This document shows, piece after piece, positions 1 to 9,800 of a DNA stretch of 64,000 nucleotides. Numbering within the stretch: position 1 is the stretch's first letter; every line of letters starts with the position of its first letter. The position numbers were made by a program, and so were the translations under genes. This stretch comes from Sthenelais limicola (Eukaryota > Annelida > Polychaeta > Phyllodocida > Sigalionidae), in assembly GCA_942159475.1 (NCBI GenBank), contig OW804099.1, forward strand, positions 12,584,119 to 12,648,118, read 5' to 3'. The notes beneath the pieces are model-generated. The model was not told the DNA's origin, did not search any database, and worked only from the letters and a program-made list of their open reading frames with translations.

Positions 1-65
1 ACCATCTTCAAGTTAAGATGAATTGTTTTAATTAAAATTTTTCTATGGTGGCATTAAGGTCTTGA

Positions 66-131
66 GTTTATTTCATGTTAGCCGTTGCTGGGTAACAACA
101 GAGATACGCATATCCGGTCAGGTGGTCAGTC
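66..131 (+). repeat. DIRS left inverted terminal repeat
   Basis: The run starting 'gtttatttcatgttagcc' and ending 'ggtcaggtggtcag' reappears as its reverse complement. The outer part matches the internal complementary region at 4412-4447, and the inner part (the 'gagatacgcatatccgg' stretch) matches the right end near 4683-4715. Confidence 0.85.
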
Positions 132-327
132 AGCTTCCGGTTTGGTAAACCTCCATGGTGGCAGTTTTCCTTCGTCCAGATTTCATCGCTTTAAATCGCG
201 GACATCGGACCTTCCGAGGTGCTTTTTACGTAGCATCTCAGCTGTTTGTATGATAAAGGTTCCTTTAGGAACCATTTGGACACTTTTCCACTAGTACAGA
301 GGGCTGTGGAGTGTTTTTCAGCTCATC

Positions 328-1518
328 ATGTCAGACGCCGAGAGCGGTGCCGAGAGTGAACACGAGGGAGTGCGAACTCGGGGCGCTAATCCCGGAGGAT
401 CTAAAGATGACAATGCTGATAAACTAAAACCTGCTAAGAAAGCAGGGAAAGGAGCTCTTACTAAAGCTGCCTTAGACCAGATCAGTAACCTGATGGTGCA
501 GATCGTGGACAAAAAGCTCTTGCCTCTCCAAACCTCAGTCAAGGCGGCGGAGAACATGGCGTCCCTAGCCATGGCAGCCTCTAAACCCACCGAGGAGGAG
601 GAGGCAGAGAATGAGGAAGACGGGGAAGACAGGGGTGACGAGTCTGACCAAGGTGACGGTGATGACTCTAATCCTAATTCTGACGACCCTATTTCAGGAG
701 GAGGTGCTCCACCGAAGCAGGACAACGCCTGTGCATTCGACTGTGACGCCTTCGAGAAATCTCTCTCTTCCCTCTTGGCGGACAAGACGGAGGGCCCGGC
801 CCTACCTGAGAGGATTCTTCTCCCCTTCAAAAAGATTTTCGGGGAACCTGTGGACGTTAAGGTAGTGTTGGACAAACGTAACCTTTACCCCCGTCCTTCC
901 AATGCTGAGGGTCTGAAGATCCCTAAGCTTAATGATCTTTTGGAAGAAAAAGCTAGCAAGGAGATGAAAGCGGTTGAGTCCAAGCTCCGTCACGTGCAGG
1001 AGAACATGGCCGCTGCCATGACCGCGGTCGCCAAGCAGGCTTCAGTTGCTTATGACCTTAATAACCTCGCTAAAGCAGGAGGTAAGGACATTAAAACATT
1101 CCAGCATCAGTTCTATCAGTCTTACATGGATACTATGCAAGCTAACCTCCTCCTATCTCGTGCCATGCACGATGTCATGATGACTAGGAGGGAAGTGATT
1201 AAACAAGGGGTCGCTTACCCCTACACTTCTCTGCTCACGGATCGTAACCCTCCGACCACTAGCTTCATCGCGGGAGATGATCTAGGGGCTGCCATGGAGA
1301 AAGCCAAAAAGGTGGCTACTATGTCGGAGAACCTTATGAAAGGAAAATCGTGGGCCGCTCAGAACAAGCAACGTCCTCACCCTTATAATAACAATAATAA
1401 TAACAAGAAGGGCAACCAGAACTCTGGAAACCAAGGACGCGGAGGAAAATCCTTCAACAAATCCTTCAAGAAAGGAAAAGGCGGAGGCAAAAATTTTCAC
1501 AACAAGGAGGCCCAGTAA
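328..1518 (+). CDS. DIRS ORF1, gag-like protein (396 aa, open)
   Basis: This is a full-length open frame with an ATG start just downstream of the left terminal repeat. It is the presumed nucleocapsid-like protein of the DIRS element, expected to package element RNA. The N-terminal 130 residues are highly acidic with Glu/Asp/Ser clusters, including a run of glutamates near residue 90. The middle (about 140-330) is a mixed alpha-helical-looking region. The C-terminus (about 345-396) is very basic with Asn, Gly and Lys repeats, plausible for RNA binding. I see no CCHC knuckle. It ends 5 bases before the RT frame begins. DIRS gag proteins are poorly conserved, so the assignment rests mainly on position and composition. 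This is the only undamaged frame in the element. Confidence 0.75.
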   Translation: MSDAESGAESEHEGVRTRGANPGGSKDDNADKLKPAKKAGKGALTKAALDQISNLMVQIVDKKLLPLQTSVKAAENMASLAMAASKPTEEEEAENEEDGEDRGDESDQGDGDDSNPNSDDPISGGGAPPKQDNACAFDCDAFEKSLSSLLADKTEGPALPERILLPFKKIFGEPVDVKVVLDKRNLYPRPSNAEGLKIPKLNDLLEEKASKEMKAVESKLRHVQENMAAAMTAVAKQASVAYDLNNLAKAGGKDIKTFQHQFYQSYMDTMQANLLLSRAMHDVMMTRREVIKQGVAYPYTSLLTDRNPPTTSFIAGDDLGAAMEKAKKVATMSENLMKGKSWAAQNKQRPHPYNNNNNNKKGNQNSGNQGRGGKSFNKSFKKGKGGGKNFHNKEAQ

Positions 1519-1523
1519 ACCAG

Positions 1524-3173
1524 GTGAGTCCTCCTTCCAATTGTGGTCTGTTTGTAGCAGGAGGGATCCGCTACCACCTTAATTCCTGGATTAAATTAAC
1601 TTCAGACCCGGTTATCCTGAACAAAGTTAGGGGTGTTAGTATAGACTGGAAAGATTTCCCACCCGAGAGAAACTCTTTAACTCCCTACTTCAGGTCAAGA
1701 CCTGCCTCTAATTCTTTAGAAGAGAAACTGAATGAATTACTTGATAAAGGTATAATCGAAGCTTCGGCACATGAGAAGGGGGAATTTATTTCCAATGTTT
1801 TCTTGAGACCTAAACCGAATGGAAAATTTCGTTTGATTCTGGACCTTTCGGACCTTAACTTTAATGTCAAGTACAAACATTTCAAAATGGAGAGCCTCCA
1901 GACAGCTCTCCACCTGGTGCACAAAGACTGCTTTATGGCCTCTCTAGACCTCTCTGATGCTTTCTTCTCGGTCTCTGTCTTAAAAGAAGATAGAAAATTC
2001 CTGAAATTTCTCTGGAAAGACCGACTTTTCCAATTCACAGGCATGCCTATGGGCCTGGCACAGGCCCCAAGGGACTTTACCAAGCTGCTTAAACCAATTT
2101 TCGCCTATCTTAACGAAAGGGGGCACTCTTGTATAGGTTACATCGATGATACTTTTATTGTCTGGGAAACCTTCGAGAAATGCCAAGATACAGTGAATCT
2201 CTTGCTTAAGCTTTTTGTAGACCTGGGATTTAAAGTGCATGAACAGAAAAGTGTCTTCTCTCCTACCAAAGACCTGGTTTTCCTAGGATATCGTATCAAC
2301 TCGGAAAATATGACTGTCCAACCGACCGACGATAAAAGGGAAAAAATGCTTAGAGCTATCTCTGACTTACAAAACAACCCCTCCCCCTCCATTAGAGAGG
2401 TGACTGGGCCTAATGGTAGACATGTCCAAGGGTATTGAATATGGGGAAGCCAACTACAGGAGACTTGAGTGAGACAAAATTAAAGCTCTAAAATCTCAAG
2501 CAGGCGACTTTGATTCAAAAATGAAAATCTCTTTCAACGGACATCAGGACTTAGTATGGTGGAAATCCAGAGTTAAAAAAGGGAAAAAAGACATTAGAGT
2601 CTTCTCCCCTGACTCAGTTCTTACGACCGACGCCTCTAACTCAGGCTGGGGGTGTGTCTCCGAAGGTAGGGTAGCCAGTGGTCTCTGGGACATTGCTGAA
2701 CAAGATTGGCATATTAACGCTCAGGAAACCTTTACTATCTTACTAGGCCTTCGAACCTTTTACAAAGATTCCAAAAACATTCAAGTGAAATGCCTGACTG
2801 ACAACATGACTGCTGTAGCTTATGTTAATAACAAGGGAGGAGCCCGCAGTATTATGTGTGATAGGATAGCAAAAATGATTTGGGACTTTTGCGAGCAGAG
2901 AAACTTATACCTTTACTCGGCTCACATTCCGGGCGTAGATAACATTGAAGCAGATGCTCTCTCTCGCAAGGAAGGCTTCATTGAATGGAGCCTACCTGAT
3001 GATGTTTTCAACCACTTGTTACTTAACAGGACTAAGCCTGACATTGATTTGTTCGCCTCTAGAGTGGCGCACAAACTCCCCAACTACTGTAGCTGGGGGC
3101 CTGATCCAGGTGCCTCGATTACAGACGCCTTCTCGTTTCATTGGGGAAAATAAACCATCTATGCTTTCCCTCC
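1524..3173 (+). pseudogene. DIRS reverse transcriptase/RNase H, broken
   Basis: The first open stretch (1524-2438) encodes an RT. It has the 'RPKPNGKFRLILDLSDLN' segment, the 'LDLSDAFFSV' motif, the 'GMPMGLAQAPRDF' motif and the catalytic 'GYIDDTFIV' box (about 2137-2163). A one-base shift near 2405-2410 ('ggcctaatgg') and an in-frame TGA near 2470 break it. The second stretch (2521-3153) is RNase H, with acidic residues in 'TTDASNSGWG', 'NAQET', 'LTDNMTAVAYVNNKGG' and 'IEADALSRK'. In DIRS elements these two domains form one polyprotein that copies the RNA and removes the template. The end overlaps the recombinase region. The family is certain; this copy cannot make the full protein. Confidence 0.88.
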
Positions 3174-4299
3174 TTTCAGTGTAGCGCTTCGGGCAGCCAG
3201 GAAGATGATCCACGACAAGACCTCGGGTTACCTGGTGACGCCCAATTGGAGTACTCAGCCGTTCTACGGGCTGCTGAACAGAATGTGCTCGGAGAGAATG
3301 TTCCTGCCCAATGTCCCCCTCCACAACCCCATCACGGGAGAAACCTGGTACCTCAACCTTGTAGGATGGGTGATCTAGCCTTGGATCTCGAGAATCAAGG
3401 CCTAGACCCCGTAGCAGGTGAACTCTACATGGCGTCATGGAGGCCAGGCACATTGAAGCAGTACGATTCCTATCTAAAGAAGTGGACCTCCTTCTGCGCT
3501 ACCAATAAAGTCTCTGAGAGACAACCTGAACTCAACGAGGTAGTTTCCTTCCTAGTCCAACTTTACAAGGAAGGTTTAGGCTACTCAGCCTTGAACTCTG
3601 CCAGATGCTCCCTGTCGTCCTACGTCCATAATTTTGATGGGCTCACGGCGGGCTGCACTGACATTATTTCTAAAATCATTAAAGGTGTAGGAAACCTCAG
3701 ACCCCCAGGCCCGAGATATAACGAAACCTGGGACGTCAACACGGTGCTACGTCAACTGAGGAAATGGACTCCCCTAGGGGAACTTTCTATTAAACGTCTA
3801 ACGTATAAGACAGTTTTGCTTTTAGCTATAGTTACTGCGCAGAGGATGCAAACTATCCATTCCATAAAAAGGAAGAACATTACCTGGGGTAAAGAAGATG
3901 TTCAGATTCAAATGGACAATCTCCTTAAACATAATAATAAATTATGATAAAGACTAATGCCCCTTCAGAGCTCTGAGGGAGTATTGTGAGAGAACCAATA
4001 AGTTCAACATAGAGGGGGAAACCCTCTGGCTCTCCCTGGAGAAAACTCCCATTCCTGTTTCTAAGAACACTGTTTCGAGATGGGTAAAGGAGGCTCTTGC
4101 AGAGACAGGCATCGACACCTCTAAGTACAAAGCGCACTCTACTAGGGGCGCTAGCGTGTCTAAAGCCAGCAACATGAACATCCCCATAGACTCTATCCTG
4201 AAGAGAGGGAGATGGACCAATGCCAAAACCTTTGCTAGGTTTTACAAGAAGAAGATTGACCCCGAGACGGTTTTCCAGTCGGCGGTCCTTTCCAAATAA
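3141..4299 (+). pseudogene. DIRS tyrosine recombinase, broken
   Basis: The element uses this enzyme in place of an integrase to insert a circular DNA copy. The open frame 3141-3947 holds the N-terminal core-binding part ('SWRPGTLKQYDSYLKKW' and downstream helices) and the first catalytic arginine context, 'VTAQRMQTIHSI'. The frame breaks near 3947, where some residues look deleted. The C-terminal catalytic part continues in another frame to a TAA at 4297: it shows the His-x-x-Arg box 'KAHSTRGASVSK' and the presumed tyrosine nucleophile in 'TFARFYKK'. All four catalytic signatures are recognisable, but they lie in two frames. The start is uncertain because the first codons overlap the RNase H frame. 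Confidence 0.87.
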
Positions 4300-4411
4300 T
4301 TTTGGTAAGAACTTACCCTTCTTCTGGTGGTTTAACTAATAGAAACCCTCCAGGTTTCATTTGTTAACAGGGGTTTGGGGCCTTCGGATCGGAATCGAGG
4401 CTTTCAAATCT

Positions 4412-4536
4412 CTGTTGTTACCCAGCAACGGCTAACATGAAATAAACTTTTTGAATTAAAGGAGACTTACCTTGGTAAAGGTGACCTTTGATTCAAAGTT
4501 TATGATGTTAGTACCGATTGCTGGGTTGAACAACAG
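4412..4536. repeat. DIRS internal complementary region
   Basis: Two adjacent stretches are reverse complements of the outer ends: 4412-4447 of the left terminus (66-101) and 4453-4536 of the right terminus (about 4714-4797). In the DIRS family this region templates the joining of the two ends during circle formation. Its presence fixes the class of the element. Confidence 0.85.
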
Positions 4537-4682
4537 TCCCGCCCGGTAGAACTATTCCCTCCCTGGGTTTATTCAGTTCTCTTTTTTGGCTGGGCAAAAA
4601 ACTTCACTGTTTTTTCTGTTGTTCTAGTCGTTTAGGTGGAAATTGAGGGTTTCTCGATTCCTATCCTATTTGACTTTCAAAG

Positions 4683-4797
4683 CTGACCACCTGACCGGAT
4701 ATGCGTATCTCTGTTGTTCAACCCAGCAATCGGTACTAACATCATAAACTTTGAATCAAAGGTCACCTTTACCAAGGTAAGTCTCCTTTAATTCAAA
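4683..4797. repeat. DIRS right inverted terminal repeat
   Basis: The start ('ctgaccacctgaccggata') is the reverse complement of the inner part of the left repeat, and the rest is the reverse complement of the internal region at 4453-4536. It ends in 'cctttaattcaaaa', after which duplicated host sequence resumes. Confidence 0.8.
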
Positions 4798-4878
4798 AAT
4801 TTTGGCTTATGTTTTCAAGTATGTTAATATTAAAATCTCAGGTGATTATTAATTGGTGTTTTGGGTTCAATTTTGATA

Positions 4879-5295
4879 TGTAGTGAACCGCAGATTCATG
4901 GGCACGAGTTGCGAAATTCGGGAAAGAATCACAAATATGAGGAAACTCGTTTGAACCGTGTTTTATTACCAAAAGGTATACAGTTACAAAGGTATTGTCT
5001 CTGAACAAGGGTGCTTAATTTGAACAACAGAAGTATCTCGGTCCGCACAGCTTGAGTCCGTAGTGTTAAGCGAAGCCTGGATCCCCTTGCGGAGGTAGTA
5101 GTATCCTCCGCCTACTGCCCGTCAGAGGGTGTCTGAAGTGCTGTTGACACGATGACGTATGTCGCCCTCTGATGGAAGCAGTCGGAACTGGTGGTCATCT
5201 CCGGCTCCAGTAGAAGTGCCCCCACTGTCGTAGCCTCATTGGTAGTTGGCGATGGACGGCAGTGTTGATGTATTCCGGGTGGCGGACCCACTACA
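4879..5295 (-). mobile_element. Solo LTR, 417 bp, with GATA target duplication
   Basis: The insertion begins TGTAGTG and ends CACTACA (TG...CA ends with a 7-bp inverted repeat) and is flanked by GATA on both sides (4875-4878 and 5296-5299). Unit 3 has the uninterrupted site 'ttttgatagactttc' near 56490. A polyadenylation-like AATAAA read on the minus strand near 4960 suggests the minus orientation. There are no internal coding sequences, so it is a recombined solo LTR of an LTR retrotransposon. It is not obviously the same family as the gypsy LTR at 29661, although both begin TGTAGTGAA. Confidence 0.8.
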
Positions 5296-6365
5296 GATAG
5301 ACTTTCTTCCATTTGCTCTAGAACTGGTTCAATCCTTCCTCCAGGGGGTCTATAAATGAATACTATAATATAAGGAGTGGTATGTTTAATTTTTAACATG
5401 ACTACCATAAGTTTGATGTCACTATTACTTATGGACTGGTGTCAGTATATCATATTTTTTGTTGACATACATACATATACCACCTCCTTTTTTCTTTATT
5501 TTCCGGTCATGCCTGATTAATTCATATTCATCTATATTGAAATAATTTGAGTGATTATTGAAGTTAAGCTTAGTCTCTGATTACACCTATTTTATTATTT
5601 GCGATTTCTAAACATTGTTGTAGGTTACTTACCACTAGCGATGTATGTATCTATCCCATGCTAGATATGGTGCTAGGTGTAGGCTAGCTTTACAACTGCT
5701 ATATGACCTGTGGTTGTAATACATGTAATTGCTTACACTCCTAATTTCCCCCACACATACATGTTTACTCGGGAATCACCTCACACCTTTACATATTGGA
5801 ATGTTGAACCAAACTAAATAGACTAACTACTCATCTCATCTCATCTACTTAAATGTATTTTATTATTTGTTGATATGAGAACAATTTGTCTCATCAACTC
5901 ATATCTCTTTGTATCCGTAAAATGTATTAAACTCAGGGCACAATGCTGTATCTTGTTAAACTTCCTGAATAAAGAAATATGTACAAACAAATATAGATAG
6001 ACCGGTTTCTTTATTGCAAAAAAAACTTACAATGAGTTATACACATTCTGACTTAATACCAAGTCTTCCACATCAAAGCCTTACGTAGTAAAGCAGGGTT
6101 TAAACCTGTTGTTTACACACAACAATTAGAAAAGTGTTAGACACAGTAGAGCATAGACTAGAGTTTTATATATTTATTTACAATAGTAAGAACAGAATAG
6201 AGCAAAGTTGTAAGTTCTGGCACTTAAAGCTACAATCTCAGTTACTATGATATTGAAAATCTCCAGATTTACTCGTATTATGTCTTATAGGACTGAAGTT
6301 TATACAATACACACTATATATCAGAATATCAGAATAAAAATATATAATGCTCATTTGGTCTGCAG
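5296..6365. other. Non-coding duplicated DNA downstream of FMO-A
   Basis: About 1 kb of AT-rich sequence has no convincing coding frame. From about 5700 (the 'gacctgtggttgtaatac' area) it is repeated near 33915 and 56825 with small indels, marking it as part of the triplicated unit. Relative to units 2 and 3, unit 1 lacks roughly 700 bp just before 6340. Confidence 0.6.
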
Positions 6366-6477
6366 ATCGCGGGGGAGGGATGAGCTCATTGCCTTTGAGA
6401 AGCAGGTTGACTTCCTGGCCAGCACCATGGATGAAAGTCTGCCCAGGAATTCTTCCAACTCTGATCTTATCTACTGA
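6366..6477 (+). other. Conserved plus-strand terminal-exon-like segment, copy 1
   Basis: The segment follows a splice-acceptor-like 'tttggtctgcag' and stays open to a TGA, encoding a tail that includes 'RDELIAFEKQVDFLASTMDE'. The same segment recurs in unit 3 (58218-58344) with the frame intact and in unit 2 (35264-35389) with a one-base loss. Copy 1 differs from copy 3 by a 15-base in-frame deletion near the end. I do not recognise the protein. It could be the last exon of a gene convergent with FMO, or a conserved non-coding piece that is open by chance. Confidence 0.4.
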
Positions 6478-6855
6478 ATCTTGAAAAACTCTCTACTGCA
6501 AGATGCCATAGTAACCCGTTTATAAGCCAGGACCTGTTTACAAGCCTATCTCGAATGCAGGCCAGGTATGAGGGTCATGAAAAAATAAAATCCTCTAAAA
6601 TTTAATTCTCAATTAAAAGCCCATGACAAATGACAAAAACACAATTCCTTAGCCTCATAATTTGACAAAGACTTTATTAGTCCTTAGCGACAAAAATTTG
6701 GCCATTTTACAAAAATTATGCGACAAACATCAATAGTATTTTCTTAGTGGCAAATGACTATTGCTATTTCTTGTTAGAGACAACAAGAGAAATAAGACGC
6801 CCACTTCCAGAGCCCTTCACCTGCACCCAACAGCCTGTATCTATTGTCACTCCCA

Positions 6856-9800
6856 TCAACTCCCCTCTACAGCAGTCTTCTCATATGCCTCAGCACTGAT
6901 GATCTTGAAGTTATACTTCTTTAATTTGTCACGATCTCCTTTTTCAATGAAACCTGTGAGTTCTGTGAATATCTGTTCCTCTATTGCAGGGATAGGTGCA
7001 GTACCTGCCAGGTCTGCCAGCATGCGGTTATATGCAGCCTGCCCCCTTCCCAGGAAATGAGCACGGCGGGGTGGCAGGCCCAGAGATAACAACTTCCCAT
7101 AGTTCTCCTCTATGTCTGCTAGCATGGCATCCTGACCAGGCAGTGCCATCTTGCCTGACAGACTGGCCAGCATAAAACGTACCTGCAAAACAGAATGCCT
7201 TTTCTAACCCAGGTAGCTAATCAGTGAAGATGACAAAGAATCTAATATTCTGCTAGAATGCATGTGAAGAATGCAAGTAAGAAATCAGTTCACAGTGAAG
7301 TCAGACTGGCGCTTGGGTCAGGTGCTATATATATAAAGGCCACTTCTGAAATGAATGAAATGAGTAGCGGATTCTGGCCCTGGGTTGGGCTGGCCATGGG
7401 ATTGGGCCGAGCTGGCCTTGGGTATTAGCCAACCTGCCTTTTTGAGTGGGCCGAGCTGCCATGCAAGTGGGCTGTCCTGACAATGGCTGACTTGGTTTTG
7501 GGCCAACATGTCCCACCCCCTAAGAAATCGTGCCCATTTGTTTGTGTTATGGCTTGACCGTAAATCAAAGATTTTTGTTTTTAATTTTGCAACATTATCC
7601 ATAGTTTGTGAATTCATTGATGTATAAGCATGGCACCTCCACGCCACCTTGTGTTATTAAAGGATTAATGACCGAGGTATGGTGGACACCAGGGATTTAC
7701 AGTCCATCAAAACATTATATCAGTATAAGTAATGCAATAGCTATATAATGTTAGTTTGGTATAATAGGACACAATACCAATATGATATATTTTGTTATAC
7801 AATTGCAATTGCTACATGAATTCATTTAATTAGTTCAGGCTTGATATGAATAAGTTAGAGATGTGAAACAGAGTTACTTCTAGAATATATTGCAACGCGA
7901 CAAAACATTCACCATGTGAACATGCACATTTTCCTATAAACAAATCAAATGATGTACGGCCTTCAGTAATACAAAAAATTTAAATATATGAGGTTACCTG
8001 CAAGTCCATCTGAGGAAAGGGTACCACAGCCTTGGTTATACCAATAAAGCACACTGTGGGGTGTAGTGCATGGATGATGTGCTTGTACAGTGGGTACACC
8101 CGGCCTCCTTCTATGCTTGTGTCACACCCTGGAGAGAGGAAGGGGAAGGTGTAGTGGTAGCCTGTACAGTAGAGTATGACGTCCACCCCTGCCAGCTGCT
8201 CCCCGCCCTGCAGTACCAGCACCTCCCCCACCACCCGCTCCAGCTCTGGCTTTATGCTCACATTAGCTGGGAACTTGTTACCATCCAGTAGTTTCCTGCT
8301 GCACAAGTACACCTGTGAGGAATGAGTAGGAGTTGTGAATTATTCTTAAAATGCATGAATTGTTTTTGTGTATTGGTCAGGGATAACTGCTACTGTCCCA
8401 CACTGGGTGGCACAGATGATGGTACATCATAACATGAAGGTTTATAAAATTATTATATTATGATGATTTAACAATTATGATATCTAATGTATTCCCTGCC
8501 ACTCAGACCTTTCACTGTATGTTTCAAAGGAGTGTTTGCAATGTTTATTCAAAGAAATAAGTCATCATTTAGGTATGTGTAAAAATCATAGCCAGTTCAT
8601 ATAGTGCTAACAGTTTCTGTAAGAACAATATACTTTGGGTTACCTGTGTACAGTGTTCAGCCAGCTCATGGCTGATGTCGAAGCCCGATGTACCTGCTCC
8701 TATCACCAAGACCGTCTTATCTTTGTACGTCTCAGCATAGCGGTAGTCATGGCTGTGCAGCACCTGACCAGTGAAGGTTTCTATACCAGGGATCTCAGGG
8801 ACCAGTGGTTCAGAGTAATGGCTGAAGTAAAACCACCATATGGCATGTATTACAGAAACATCAGTCATATATTGCAAGAGATTTATTTTAAGATGTTATC
8901 ATAAGATGAGATGAAGCTGATTCCAATGTAGGTTAAGCAATAATTCCCTCGGTTTTGTCTGTTCGCTGGTTCCATTGCCTCAGGGAAGTTCGAGGGCTTG
9001 AGGCAATGGAACCCAAGAACAGACAAAACCAAGGGAATTATTGCTTTTAGATGTGATTTGATGAGATTCAATTTCTGGGAGACAAAAAAGGATAGACAAA
9101 CCTTTTTTATTACGGCCGAAAAACATCAGCACACGCCATGAAGTCGCCATACTGTCTACGTGACTTGACCCGGAAGTGGACTGGGCTAAAGCCATAGCCT
9201 ACACACCCGTCACCCCTGGCAAGCACACCTCTCTGTGCTGGTCATCATGTATAGGAAGGGGAGGGCTAATTTTATGTTTGGACTGGGTTCAGGTATGGTA
9301 TATGAGTCAGGTCACCTAGAAATGTACAATTGCTTCTGATTTCCATGATTCCCAATTTTGCGGTTATATAACACACGAAGTACTAATATCTAAAGGATAG
9401 GACTTTGTATCTCCCCTATGAACACATAATGAATGGTCCTCCCTGCAAAAACACTCACAGCTAAATAGCAAAATTCTGTCATCCTCCCCCAACCAAAATG
9501 CATAGCTCAGGGGCAGAGCCTTCGCCTTCAGTGCCAAGGGTTAGAGGTTCAAGCCTCGCCCGGGCAGCTTTTTTTTTTCATCCTCGCGATGTTCCTACTA
9601 ACATTTCTCTATGAAGGAATCATGGGAAGACAACAAGATTTCAGATGTCATAAGAAATCATATTGATTAAGATGTCCTGAAGATTTCAGACCTTATACAA
9701 GGTCCCACTTTTTTTATATCAACGTTCGAATACGGTCACCGCTTGGCTGGCCAACAAGATGAGAATCGCCGGAAGTGCTAGGGGAGGGCTCCAAAAACAA

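Larger units (their letters stand above)
66..4797 (+). mobile_element. DIRS-type tyrosine-recombinase retrotransposon, degenerate
   Basis: The element carries three consecutive plus-strand regions: a gag-like ORF, a reverse transcriptase/RNase H, and a tyrosine recombinase. It has the terminal arrangement typical of DIRS elements: inverted terminal repeats (66-131 and about 4683-4797) plus an internal complementary region (4412-4536) that carries the complements of both ends side by side. There is no integrase. The matching site near 56440 in unit 3 is empty ('ggtcttga' followed directly by 'ttttgaag'), so the element inserted after duplication or was never in unit 3. A frameshift and stop in RT and a deletion/frameshift in the recombinase make this copy inactive as it stands. 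Confidence 0.9.

Noticed and set aside
7318..7647. 109-codon minus-strand frame in FMO-A intron 5
   Set aside because: No homology, no counterpart in units 2 or 3, and it lies between two well-defined exons.
9499..9577. Functional tRNA gene
   Set aside because: A and B boxes and a T-run are present, but the anticodon arm and acceptor stem do not pair well, and it lies inside a transposon.
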